7,085 nucleotides of DNA, taken from Candidatus Daviesbacteria bacterium (GTDB lineage Bacteria > Patescibacteria > Microgenomatia > Daviesbacterales > UBA10151). The notes beneath the pieces are model-generated. The model saw nothing but the letters and a program-made list of their open reading frames with translations, did not search any database and was not told the DNA's origin. The stretch covers positions 1 to 7,085 of the forward strand of contig JAUSHE010000025.1 of assembly GCA_030648435.1 (NCBI GenBank), written 5' to 3'. Below are positions 1 to 5,447 of this stretch, in pieces. A program made the translations under genes and the position numbers. Position 1 is the first letter of the stretch, and every line of letters starts with the position of its first letter.

Positions 1-1
1 C

Positions 2-418
2 TATTCAAAATCACAAGAGAAAAATATCCAGTTCGTAGTATCGGAAAAGCAGATCTCCAAGGCGCTGGCCGACCCGGAAAAACTTAGAGAAGTGTTCCTT
101 AATCTGGTGGGGAATTCCTTGAAATTTACCCCGAACGGCGGGAAAATCACCTTTAACTTTATAAGCGACGGTAAAACTGTTGACATATCGGTTTCGGATA
201 CCGGCGTGGGTATATCCAAAGAGGATATGGGTAAATTATTCCGCAAATTCTCAAGGCTGGATAATTCTTATACCGCTGCTGCAACTTCCGGAGGAACAGG
301 TCTAGGGCTCTATATTTCCAAAAGTTTAGTGGAGCTGATGCATGGTAGAACGAAAGTTTATTCGGAAGGCTTAAATAAAGGCACAACTTTCAGCGTGAGT
401 TTGCCTGTGGCAGTATGA
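2..418 (+). CDS. Sensor histidine kinase, C-terminal ATPase domain (5' end outside window)
   Basis: This is the C-terminal part of a two-component sensor kinase; the reading frame is open from base 2, so the sensor and dimerisation parts lie upstream of the window. The visible 138 residues form a HATPase_c domain. An N-box-like stretch (NLVGNSLKFTPNGG) starts around residue 34, the D box is VSDTGVGI, and the G2 box is GGTGLGLYI. In this family the domain binds ATP and phosphorylates a conserved His, which then passes phosphate to a response regulator. A receiver-only regulator starts 15 bases after the TGA stop and is the obvious partner. A GTG at 92 could be mistaken for a start, but the frame upstream still encodes kinase-like sequence (ADPEKLREV), so it is internal. 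The signal sensed cannot be told from this fragment. The local sequence looks somewhat richer in G and C than the genes that follow. Confidence 0.93.
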   Translation, partial: YSKSQEKNIQFVVSEKQISKALADPEKLREVFLNLVGNSLKFTPNGGKITFNFISDGKTVDISVSDTGVGISKEDMGKLFRKFSRLDNSYTAAATSGGTGLGLYISKSLVELMHGRTKVYSEGLNKGTTFSVSLPVAV

Positions 419-433
419 TACAATCATTCTAGT

Positions 434-820
434 ATGGATAATTCACAGGAAAAAATTTTAGTAGTTGAAGACGACCAATTTTTAAGGGAGTTTTATCAGG
501 AGCTGCTTACGGCAGAAGGGTATTCTGTGGATGTGGCTGCTGATGGGGAAATTGCTTTAACTAAGATCCAAACTAATCCATATAACTTAATACTTTTAGA
601 TATCATGTTGCCTAAAAAAGATGGAGTTCAAATCTTAAGAGATTTAAAAACCAAAGGAGCTAAATCACCAAAGGTGATAATTGTGGTTTTGTCTAACTTA
701 GGCCAGGATACGATTATTAAAGAGTGTTTTGAACTGGGAGCGGCAGGATACTTAATAAAATCCGCCCTAAACCCGGACCAGGTGCTGACAGAGGTTAAAA
801 GCTATCTTGATAAAGGATAA
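434..820 (+). CDS. Single-domain (CheY-like) response regulator
   Basis: The 128-residue protein is one receiver domain with no output domain. The acidic pocket is E12-D13-D14, the phospho-acceptor is D56 (in LILLDIMLP), the switch Ser/Thr position is S87 and the conserved Lys is K109. Length and ending match a stand-alone receiver, so it probably acts by protein contact or as a phosphorelay step instead of binding DNA. It follows the histidine kinase by 15 bases and is probably co-transcribed with it. The ATG at 434 is chosen because it is the first start after the kinase stop and precedes the first beta strand (KILVVEDD) by the normal distance. No Shine-Dalgarno sequence is visible in the gap. 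Family assignment is firm; the process controlled is unknown. Confidence 0.95.
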   Translation: MDNSQEKILVVEDDQFLREFYQELLTAEGYSVDVAADGEIALTKIQTNPYNLILLDIMLPKKDGVQILRDLKTKGAKSPKVIIVVLSNLGQDTIIKECFELGAAGYLIKSALNPDQVLTEVKSYLDKG

Positions 821-840
821 AATCTTGAGCAGGCATACGA

Positions 841-868
841 TTGACAATTTTTATACTTGTGCTATGAT
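841..868 (+). promoter_or_regulatory. Sigma70-type promoter for the 891 gene and lysS
   Basis: A perfect -35 TTGACA (841-846) is followed after 16 bases by TATGAT (863-868), preceded by TGC, which makes an extended -10. Transcription would start near 875, leaving only about 16 bases before the ATG at 891. No terminator or leader hairpin lies between, so unlike the next two promoters in the window this one appears to have no attenuator. Confidence 0.75.
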
Positions 869-890
869 AATTTTACTGAGTAAATCATAA

Positions 891-1526
891 ATGAGGGCAG
901 AATCTTCTACTACATACGCTCCTGCCTCAAAAACTCTTGAAATAAGAGAAATTTGTACGACTCTAATAGGCACAAAGATAAGAAGTGGTTTTCATCTGGA
1001 ACTGGAAATGACACCTTTAGAGTATGAAGACTCTTTTAGGGATGCGGTTGAAGAGTTAGTAAACGATGGAAGAGATTTTCAAGGAACAGTGTTAGGATTG
1101 GTGGAAGAAAGAATACCGTTTGTTAGACAACTTGAGCTTTTAGGAATTGTATTGGATCCAGGAATCTTTTACGGAGTCGCATATAAGCCAGAGAAAAAAC
1201 CATACGCTGTATGGTTAGAAGTCTTTGGTTCCGGGGAAGGTCCTTTCTCTGGTAGTACTAATTACCAAGAAGCAGTAGAAAGATTACCCAATGGTTTGAG
1301 GCCAGCTACTCCTTTTGAAGGTATAAATACAGATTTTGCAAGCGTTCTTAACAAAAATTTTGTTAGTCTTCCTGGTGGTGAATATAAGATGCCGGGAATA
1401 TTGACTGGTGGATTAATGAGATTTGATACGCTTTGTTTAGACAAATACCTCGGCAGGCCTCGGATAAGTCATTTAAGATTAGATGAACTTGATTATTTGG
1501 TCGGAATGTTAGCTGCCTACGAATAA
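891..1526 (+). CDS. Conserved-looking protein of unknown function, coupled to lysS
   Basis: I do not recognise this 211-residue protein with confidence. It has no signal peptide and no membrane segment, so it is probably cytosolic. It is acidic and mixed alpha/beta in appearance, with a segment RIPFVRQLELLGIVLDPG around residues 73-90 and a Gly/Pro-rich stretch (SLPGGEYKMPGILTGG) around 158-173. The overall pattern (an IPFV-type strand, a TPFEGI segment and a late Pro-Gly turn) faintly recalls the DUF5701 family, but this is from memory and weak. It starts about 16 bases after a predicted transcription start and has no Shine-Dalgarno sequence. Its TAA stop is separated from the lysyl-tRNA synthetase ATG by a single base, so the two are almost certainly co-transcribed and probably translationally coupled. 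That suggests a role linked to LysRS or lysine supply, but no activity can be assigned. Confidence 0.85.
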   Translation: MRAESSTTYAPASKTLEIREICTTLIGTKIRSGFHLELEMTPLEYEDSFRDAVEELVNDGRDFQGTVLGLVEERIPFVRQLELLGIVLDPGIFYGVAYKPEKKPYAVWLEVFGSGEGPFSGSTNYQEAVERLPNGLRPATPFEGINTDFASVLNKNFVSLPGGEYKMPGILTGGLMRFDTLCLDKYLGRPRISHLRLDELDYLVGMLAAYE

Positions 1527-1527
1527 G

Positions 1528-2997
1528 ATGCTACAAGAGTTAGATCATTTGGAGTATTCACAAAGACTAGTACATATTAATGCTTTGGAGGAAGCAGGTA
1601 TTAACCCATTTCCTGCAGAACCACCAAAAAGGTCTCATAAAAATGCTGAGCTAATAAAAAATTCTGAAAATCTATCCGGATCTGTTGTTAGTGTAGTAGG
1701 CAGGATGATTTCAAAAAGAATACACGGAGGTTTGACCTTTGCACATATAGAAGATGAATCAGGAGCTATTCAAACCGTCATGCAAAGAAATAAGCTTGGA
1801 GACTTATATCCGATCATCCGAGACAATTTTGGGATAGGTGATTTTGTAGGGGCAACAGGTATTCTCAGAGCCACCCAAACAGGGGAAATCTCTGTTTGGG
1901 CAGAAGAGATGACCATGTTAGCGAAAGCACTCAGGGTTGTTCCTCATAGGATAACGGATCCGGAAATTCAGCAGAGACAGAGATACCTTCATACTCTATC
2001 TGATGTTGAAGCAAGAAAGAATTTTAGAGTACGTTCACAGATCGTTCAAAGCATGAGAGAATATTTTATTGGTAGACTAGGGTGTTTGGAAGTAGAGACT
2101 CCCATATTGGATTCCACATATGGCGGAGCTACTGCTAAACCGTTTATTACCCATCATAACGCTTTAGATCAGGATTTTTTCTTAAGAATTGCTAATGAGT
2201 TGTACTTGAAACGTATGACAGTAGGGGGTTATTACGAAGGAGTTTTCGAGTTCTCGAGAGATTTTAGAAATGAAGGAATGGATAAAACACACAATCCAGA
2301 ATTTACTCAAGTTGAGTTGTACAAGCCTTGGTGGGATTACTACAACATGATGGATATGACAGAGGAACTCATTGGTGGGGTAGAGGAACATATGCACGGA
2401 GATGTCCTTTCTCCCTTTAATGGGCAGATGATTGACTATTCAAGACCATGGAGGAGGTTGACCATATATGATGGAATAAGACAGAAATTAGGGATTCACC
2501 CTGAAAATACGGCTGTTGAAGAATTGCAAAAAGCAGGGCGAGAGTTGGGATTACAGATAGAAGGGACTACGAAAGGATCCGTCTGTGTCGAGTTATTCGA
2601 GCAGCTTTGGGAGAACGAATTAATAAATCCTACATTTGTTATGGATTTTCCAACAGACACCAGTGCCTTGACAAAACGCCATAGGTTAAATCCAGAATTA
2701 ACTGAACGGTTTGAACTTTTTGTGGGAGGGATGGAAATTGCAAATTGCTATACAGAATTAAATGATCCTAGGGATCAAAGGGCGAGATTTGAGCTAGAGA
2801 AGCAAAAAAGACAAGCAGGTGATGTCGAAGCGATGCCTTATGACGAGGATTTTATTAGAGCATTAGAGTATGGTATGCCTCCTCAGGCAGGGATTGGTAT
2901 ATCGATCGACAGGTTGACTATGCTTTTGACAAACATAAACCATATCCGTCAAGCGATATACTTTCCTACTCTTAGAAGAGTGAAAGATAATGGTTAA
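1528..2997 (+). CDS. lysS: Lysyl-tRNA synthetase, class II
   Basis: The 489-residue enzyme attaches lysine to tRNA-Lys in the cytosol. An N-terminal OB-fold anticodon-binding domain (about residues 53-135, including VVGRMISKR and FAHIEDESGAIQ) is followed by the class II catalytic core. Motif 1 ends in CLEVETPIL (186-194), then comes GGATAKPFITHHNALD (199-214), motif 2 FRNEGMDKTHNPEFTQVE (246-263), the substrate-pocket segment EIANCYTELNDP (403-414) and motif 3 GIGISIDRL (455-463). Length and all domains match ordinary bacterial LysRS. It has the OB domain that EpmA/PoxA paralogues lack, and it keeps Gly457 where EpmA has Ala, so a genuine LysRS is favoured. One oddity is Ser459 in place of the usual third Gly of motif 3. 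The ATG lies one base after the preceding stop. The downstream operons carry lysine-codon leaders, whose signal would be the charged tRNA-Lys this enzyme makes. Confidence 0.95.
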   Translation: MLQELDHLEYSQRLVHINALEEAGINPFPAEPPKRSHKNAELIKNSENLSGSVVSVVGRMISKRIHGGLTFAHIEDESGAIQTVMQRNKLGDLYPIIRDNFGIGDFVGATGILRATQTGEISVWAEEMTMLAKALRVVPHRITDPEIQQRQRYLHTLSDVEARKNFRVRSQIVQSMREYFIGRLGCLEVETPILDSTYGGATAKPFITHHNALDQDFFLRIANELYLKRMTVGGYYEGVFEFSRDFRNEGMDKTHNPEFTQVELYKPWWDYYNMMDMTEELIGGVEEHMHGDVLSPFNGQMIDYSRPWRRLTIYDGIRQKLGIHPENTAVEELQKAGRELGLQIEGTTKGSVCVELFEQLWENELINPTFVMDFPTDTSALTKRHRLNPELTERFELFVGGMEIANCYTELNDPRDQRARFELEKQKRQAGDVEAMPYDEDFIRALEYGMPPQAGIGISIDRLTMLLTNINHIRQAIYFPTLRRVKDNG

Positions 2998-3047
2998 CTA
3001 GAAAGGTAGTTTGTATAACTGGTATTTATAGTCAACTCGTTGTGTCG

Positions 3048-3076
3048 TTGACAAAGGAGTAGAATCTTGCAATAAT
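3048..3076 (+). promoter_or_regulatory. Promoter of the GNAT-deacetylase operon, upstream of its attenuator
   Basis: A perfect TTGACA (3048-3053) is separated by 17 bases from AATAAT (3071-3076), which is preceded by TGC as an extended -10. The start of transcription is predicted close to 3083, exactly the A of the leader-peptide ATG, so the leader mRNA would be leaderless. It lies upstream of the terminator at 3198-3223, so transcripts for the operon must read through that terminator. Confidence 0.75.
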
Positions 3077-3082
3077 TCGATA

Positions 3083-3166
3083 ATGATTATGAATATAATT
3101 CTTGATTTAGTTGATGTTAGTAAAAAAGCAAAGAAACCTACTCAAGGAGGGGTGCTATTGGCGTAA
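3083..3166 (+). CDS. Lysine-rich leader peptide of the GNAT-deacetylase operon
   Basis: A 27-codon reading frame begins at the predicted transcription start (ATG 3083, with a second in-frame ATG at 3089) and ends at TAA 3164-3166. Its middle reads DVSKKAKKPTQGG, with Lys codons at 3122-3127 and 3131-3136. The codons for Gly-Gly-Val overlap the 5' antiterminator arm GAGGGG (3147-3152), and the last two codons overlap the next arm TGGCG (3159-3163). The first Lys codon lies 25 bases before the antiterminator arm, which suits a ribosome stalled there leaving the arm free. This is the arrangement of classical amino-acid leader peptides such as those of thr and his operons. AT-rich DNA produces AAA codons by chance, so the case rests on the combined geometry and on the second leader at 5318. 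There is no conventional ribosome binding site, consistent with leaderless initiation. Confidence 0.75.
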   Translation: MIMNIILDLVDVSKKAKKPTQGGVLLA

Positions 3167-3223
3167 TTTAGAATTCTAAAACCGCCATAAAGAAATGCCC
3201 CTCACATTAAGAGGGGTTTTTTT
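3147..3223 (+). promoter_or_regulatory. Transcription attenuator (antiterminator versus terminator), lysine leader 1
   Basis: Two exclusive pairings share the strand CCCCTC (3198-3203). It can pair upstream with GAGGGG (3147-3152) as an antiterminator, or downstream with GAGGGG (3211-3216) as a terminator followed by seven T. Within the antiterminator a nested hairpin is available: TGGCG (3159-3163) with CGCCA (3183-3187), capped by the perfect 14-base palindrome at 3167-3180 (TTTAG, loop AATT, CTAAA). A ribosome that reaches the leader stop would cover most of the 5' arms and favour termination. A ribosome stalled on the early Lys codons would leave them free and favour read-through. I see no T-box core and no room for a lysine riboswitch aptamer. 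Confidence 0.78.
3198..3223 (+). terminator. Rho-independent terminator inside leader 1
   Basis: A six-base-pair stem CCCCTC / GAGGGG (3198-3203 and 3211-3216) with a seven-base loop is followed directly by seven T (3217-3223). It sits between the promoter and the first structural gene, so it acts on the operon it precedes. It could also catch any transcripts running on from lysS. Confidence 0.88.
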
Positions 3224-3238
3224 GTAGCAAAAATGCCG

Positions 3239-3244
3239 AAAGGA
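3239..3244 (+). promoter_or_regulatory. Ribosome binding site favouring the ATG at 3254
   Basis: AAAGGA ends nine bases before ATG 3254. The in-frame ATG at 3233 lies only nine bases past the terminator T run and has no Shine-Dalgarno sequence of its own. This site is the reason for choosing the later start; the longer form would add seven residues (MPKGNKF). Confidence 0.5.
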
Positions 3245-3253
3245 AATAAATTT

Positions 3254-4297
3254 ATGATTACGAGTAAAGAAGCAGAAGTTATATTCTCAAGCACCGGAAA
3301 ATTAGGTGTTTCAAGGAGACAATACGGGAGAATTTACGTTAATGGCACTCGTTATTCTGCTGATCCAATTGAGGTTGAGCAAAATTTCCGAAGACTTACT
3401 GCGATTGGAGAGAAACACCAGCATAAAATTGGTAGAAGCATCTTTCGAGGATTAGTCAATGAGGCTGTTATGCAACATATCTTAGATAATGATTTAAGAT
3501 CGTGTCTGGAGGTTGTGCTTCCGGTTGCTGAATTTACCGGCGATTCTTCCTGGCTTGTATATCTGGCAAGGAATCGATCAGAAAGAGGGTTGATCGTTTC
3601 TCGTGAAGTGATGGCAGATGTGATCAGTAAACAAAAAAAGGAAATTATTCCACCATTAGAAAGAGTTCAGTCGACTCTTGAACGAGGTTATACTTTTACT
3701 GATCGAATTTCCGAAGATCAAGTGAGTCAGGTTTACGCTTTATGGGGTGATACCTTTGGTTGGCAGTATCAGGAAATAGACAATTTGAGGAGAAGATTAG
3801 GAGTGAATCGATGCAAAGACCCTTCTGAAAGAGATGTTTGGTTTACTGCTATCAAAGATAATGGAACAATTCTTAGTATTGCAATGGCAGAACGGTTATC
3901 CATACCAACCGCGTATGGTCAACTCGACTTGGTTGAGAGTACCGAGTGGAGAACAAGAGATGAGTATGCAGGAAATGGGTTAATGACAGCAACGGTTGCG
4001 GTACTTAATGCTCAAATATTATCAGATTTTCAAGATAATACAAATGGCTTGCCATTAATTTATGCAGAATGTAATTTTCAGTCCCGTTCGGATCGGGTAG
4101 GCCATGGTGCCAGATTTCTTATCCCTGAACAGGTTAACGCAGCACAAATTCTTACGCAGAATGTACGCGTGCGAGATGGTCAGCCGTTAGAGGATACTAA
4201 ATTAAGAGATTTTACTTTTATGTATTTGCCGATAGAAGCGATACGTATGTATTACAATCCCATGCAAACTGAAGCAATAGTACAACTAGTAACGTAA
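3254..4297 (+). CDS. GNAT-like acyltransferase domain protein (divergent)
   Basis: The predicted protein has 347 residues from ATG 3254, or 354 from ATG 3233. Roughly the first 140 residues match nothing I recognise. The region from about 143 to 335 looks like a GNAT acyltransferase fold: a helix FGWQ-type segment, strands around VWFTAIKDNGTILSIAMAERL, then ESTEWRTRDEYAGNGLMTATVAVLNAQIL, which resembles beta4, the acyl-CoA pyrophosphate loop and alpha3. A strand PLIYAECN and SRSDRVGHGARFL follow, as at the end of many GNATs. The pattern recalls the AblB beta-lysine acetyltransferase group (a TxW..xxEYRGKGLA-like motif), but the loop here is AGNGLM, lacking the usual Arg, so activity is uncertain. 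It is the first gene behind the lysine leader attenuator and is followed after 10 bases by a deacetylase-family gene, so the two probably act on related amine or acetyl-amine substrates. No signal peptide or membrane segment is visible. Confidence 0.6.
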   Translation: MITSKEAEVIFSSTGKLGVSRRQYGRIYVNGTRYSADPIEVEQNFRRLTAIGEKHQHKIGRSIFRGLVNEAVMQHILDNDLRSCLEVVLPVAEFTGDSSWLVYLARNRSERGLIVSREVMADVISKQKKEIIPPLERVQSTLERGYTFTDRISEDQVSQVYALWGDTFGWQYQEIDNLRRRLGVNRCKDPSERDVWFTAIKDNGTILSIAMAERLSIPTAYGQLDLVESTEWRTRDEYAGNGLMTATVAVLNAQILSDFQDNTNGLPLIYAECNFQSRSDRVGHGARFLIPEQVNAAQILTQNVRVRDGQPLEDTKLRDFTFMYLPIEAIRMYYNPMQTEAIVQLVT

Positions 4298-4307
4298 TTA
4301 CTCGTAT

Positions 4308-5264
4308 ATGAATATGAAAATAATTTATTCAAATAATCATAGCGGGCATAATCCTCCATACGAGATTTACGAGAGGAGACTCGAACCATATATTGAAAAA
4401 GCTGAACGTATTACTTCCATTGTAAAGGCTTTGAAAGAAGATAAGAGGATGAATTTCTATTCTCCGAATCGTTTCCCATTAAGCCATATTTATGAAATAC
4501 ACCAAAGGGAATATGTTGCTTTCTTGCGAAACAGGTCAGCGCAACTTGAAGATACTCAAACACTTTACCCATCATATTTTATTATGGACACCTATACTCC
4601 GATTACTCGCAAAACGTATGAGGCGGCAAGATCCGCAGTAGATGTTGTACTTACGGGTGTAAGGTATATTATTGAGGGTGAGCGAGTAGTTTATGCACTT
4701 TGTCGTCCACCTGGTCATCATGCTGATTATAAAACAATGGGTGGGTATTGTTATTTTAATAATGCTGCAATCGCAGCCAATTATCTTTCAAAAAATGGTA
4801 GAGTCGCGATTCTTGATATAGACTTTCATCACGGTAATGGGACACAAAACGCTTTTTATGATCGCCCGGATGTTTTATATGTATCTATTCATGCAGATCC
4901 CCATGATAAATTTCCATATAACAGCGGATTTACCGATGAGCAAGGGGAGGGTGCAGGATTAGGATTTAATAAAAATTATCCGCTTCCCCTTGGAACAACA
5001 AATGAGCAGTATTTATGCACATTACAAAAAGCATTAAGAAATGTTCAGACTTTTAATCCAAATTTTCTGGTTATTTCTGCCGGGTTTGATACGTACGAAA
5101 AAGATCCAATTGGCGGATTTAAACTTACAATCCCCTTTTATGAGAAGATAGGCATGGAAATATCAAAACTACAGATACCTACATTGATTGTGCAGGAGGG
5201 GGGTTATAACATAAAGGACTTAGGAAAAATTGCTCGAAGCTTTTTAAGAGGAATTTTGGATTGA
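4308..5264 (+). CDS. Histone deacetylase / acetylpolyamine amidohydrolase family enzyme
   Basis: The 318-residue protein has the complete active site of the arginase-fold zinc deacetylases. The tandem His pair is H137-H138 in RPPGHH, zinc ligands are D172 and H174 (in ILDIDFHHGNGTQ) and D261 (in SAGFDTYEKDP), and the transition-state Tyr is Y300 in QEGGYN. Family members remove acetyl or similar groups from amines such as acetyl-lysine or acetylpolyamines. The length of about 320 residues fits bacterial acetylpolyamine-amidohydrolase-like and class II-like members. The exact substrate cannot be read from the motifs. It starts 10 bases after the GNAT-like gene without a visible Shine-Dalgarno sequence; a second in-frame ATG at 4314 is an alternative start. 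Both genes lie behind the lysine-leader attenuator, which points to an acetyl-lysine or acetylated lysine-related substrate as an inference. It ends 15 bases before the next -35 box. Confidence 0.92.
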   Translation: MNMKIIYSNNHSGHNPPYEIYERRLEPYIEKAERITSIVKALKEDKRMNFYSPNRFPLSHIYEIHQREYVAFLRNRSAQLEDTQTLYPSYFIMDTYTPITRKTYEAARSAVDVVLTGVRYIIEGERVVYALCRPPGHHADYKTMGGYCYFNNAAIAANYLSKNGRVAILDIDFHHGNGTQNAFYDRPDVLYVSIHADPHDKFPYNSGFTDEQGEGAGLGFNKNYPLPLGTTNEQYLCTLQKALRNVQTFNPNFLVISAGFDTYEKDPIGGFKLTIPFYEKIGMEISKLQIPTLIVQEGGYNIKDLGKIARSFLRGILD

Positions 5265-5279
5265 ATACGAAATGGGTGG

Positions 5280-5308
5280 TTGACAGTTATTAAGGGTATA
5301 CTTATAAT
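5280..5308 (+). promoter_or_regulatory. Consensus sigma70 promoter of the aspartokinase operon
   Basis: A perfect TTGACA (5280-5285), a 17-base spacer and a perfect TATAAT (5303-5308) form a fully consensus promoter. Transcription should start near G5315, only about three bases before the leader-peptide ATG at 5318. High basal initiation combined with a downstream terminator is typical of attenuated biosynthetic operons. Confidence 0.88.
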
Positions 5309-5317
5309 TAAAAAGTA

Positions 5318-5374
5318 ATGATTCTGAATTCTATAAAGCTAACCAAAAAGACAACTAAAAAAGCCCTTCCTTAG
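5318..5374 (+). CDS. Lysine/threonine-rich leader peptide of the aspartokinase gene
   Basis: The 18-codon frame reads MILNSIKLTKKTTKKALP and stops at TAG 5372-5374. Five of 18 residues are Lys and three are Thr, clustered as KLTKKTTKK. Lysine and threonine are both end products of the aspartate pathway that aspartokinase opens, and the E. coli thrABC leader works in the same way with Thr and Ile codons. The stop codon overlaps the 5' antiterminator arm (AGGGGTAG, 5373-5380). A ribosome finishing the peptide would therefore mask the arm, while one stalled at the Lys/Thr codons of 5342-5350 would leave it free. The ATG lies within about three bases of the predicted transcription start and has no Shine-Dalgarno sequence, so leaderless initiation is likely. 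Calling it functional is an inference, supported by the similar leader at 3083. Confidence 0.85.
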   Translation: MILNSIKLTKKTTKKALP

Positions 5375-5434
5375 GGGTAGTTGCCTTTCGGTCAAGGCTT
5401 ACTGGATGCTACCCCTTATCTAGAGGGGTTTTTT
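5364..5434 (+). promoter_or_regulatory. Transcription attenuator (antiterminator versus terminator), lysine/threonine leader 2
   Basis: The antiterminator pairs AGGGGTAG (5373-5380) with CTACCCCT (5409-5416), a perfect eight-base-pair helix. It encloses a small hairpin GCCTT / AAGGC (5383-5387 and 5394-5398). The alternative terminator pairs ACCCCT (5411-5416) with AGGGGT (5424-5429) and is followed by a T run. A further short hairpin CCCT / AGGG (5364-5367 and 5373-5376) could hold the antiterminator arm when the leader is not being translated. The layout matches classical 1:2, 2:3 and 3:4 attenuator pairings. The leader is about 120 bases and lacks space for a lysine riboswitch aptamer. Confidence 0.83.
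5411..5434 (+). terminator. Rho-independent terminator inside leader 2
   Basis: A six-base-pair stem ACCCCT / AGGGGT, which may be extended by one T-G wobble pair, closes a short loop and runs into six T (5429-5434). It lies between the promoter and the aspartokinase start, so it controls entry into that gene. Confidence 0.88.
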
Positions 5435-5437
5435 ATT

Positions 5438-5441
5438 GGAG
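5438..5441 (+). promoter_or_regulatory. Ribosome binding site deciding the aspartokinase start
   Basis: GGAG lies six bases before ATG 5448, a normal Shine-Dalgarno distance. The in-frame TTG at 5436 overlaps it and has no site of its own, so ATG 5448 is preferred. The structural gene thus has a Shine-Dalgarno site although its leader peptide seems leaderless. Confidence 0.7.
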
Positions 5442-5447
5442 AAAATT

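Noticed and set aside
92..418. Short independent gene starting at GTG 92
   Set aside because: The same frame is open to the window edge and encodes kinase-like sequence upstream of 92, so this is an internal codon of a truncated histidine kinase.
1528..2997. EpmA/PoxA-like beta-lysine ligase instead of LysRS
   Set aside because: The protein has the N-terminal OB-fold anticodon-binding domain and keeps Gly457 where EpmA has Ala.
3008..3020. Hairpin after lysS (AGTT / AACT)
   Set aside because: The stem is only four AT-rich pairs and has no T run, so it is not a credible terminator.
3083..3223. T-box leader sensing uncharged tRNA
   Set aside because: The G-rich strand near 3147 superficially suggests a T-box, but the conserved core AGGGTGGNACCGCG is absent and there is no room for a specifier stem between the promoter and the antiterminator.
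3198..3223. Simple terminator of the lysS operon
   Set aside because: A promoter with extended -10 (3048-3076) and a reading frame lie between lysS and this hairpin, so it acts within the leader of the next operon, although it may also stop lysS transcripts.
5315..5435. Lysine riboswitch (L-box) upstream of aspartokinase
   Set aside because: The leader before the terminator is only about 100 bases, too short for the roughly 170-base five-helix aptamer, and its first half is a Lys/Thr-rich reading frame.
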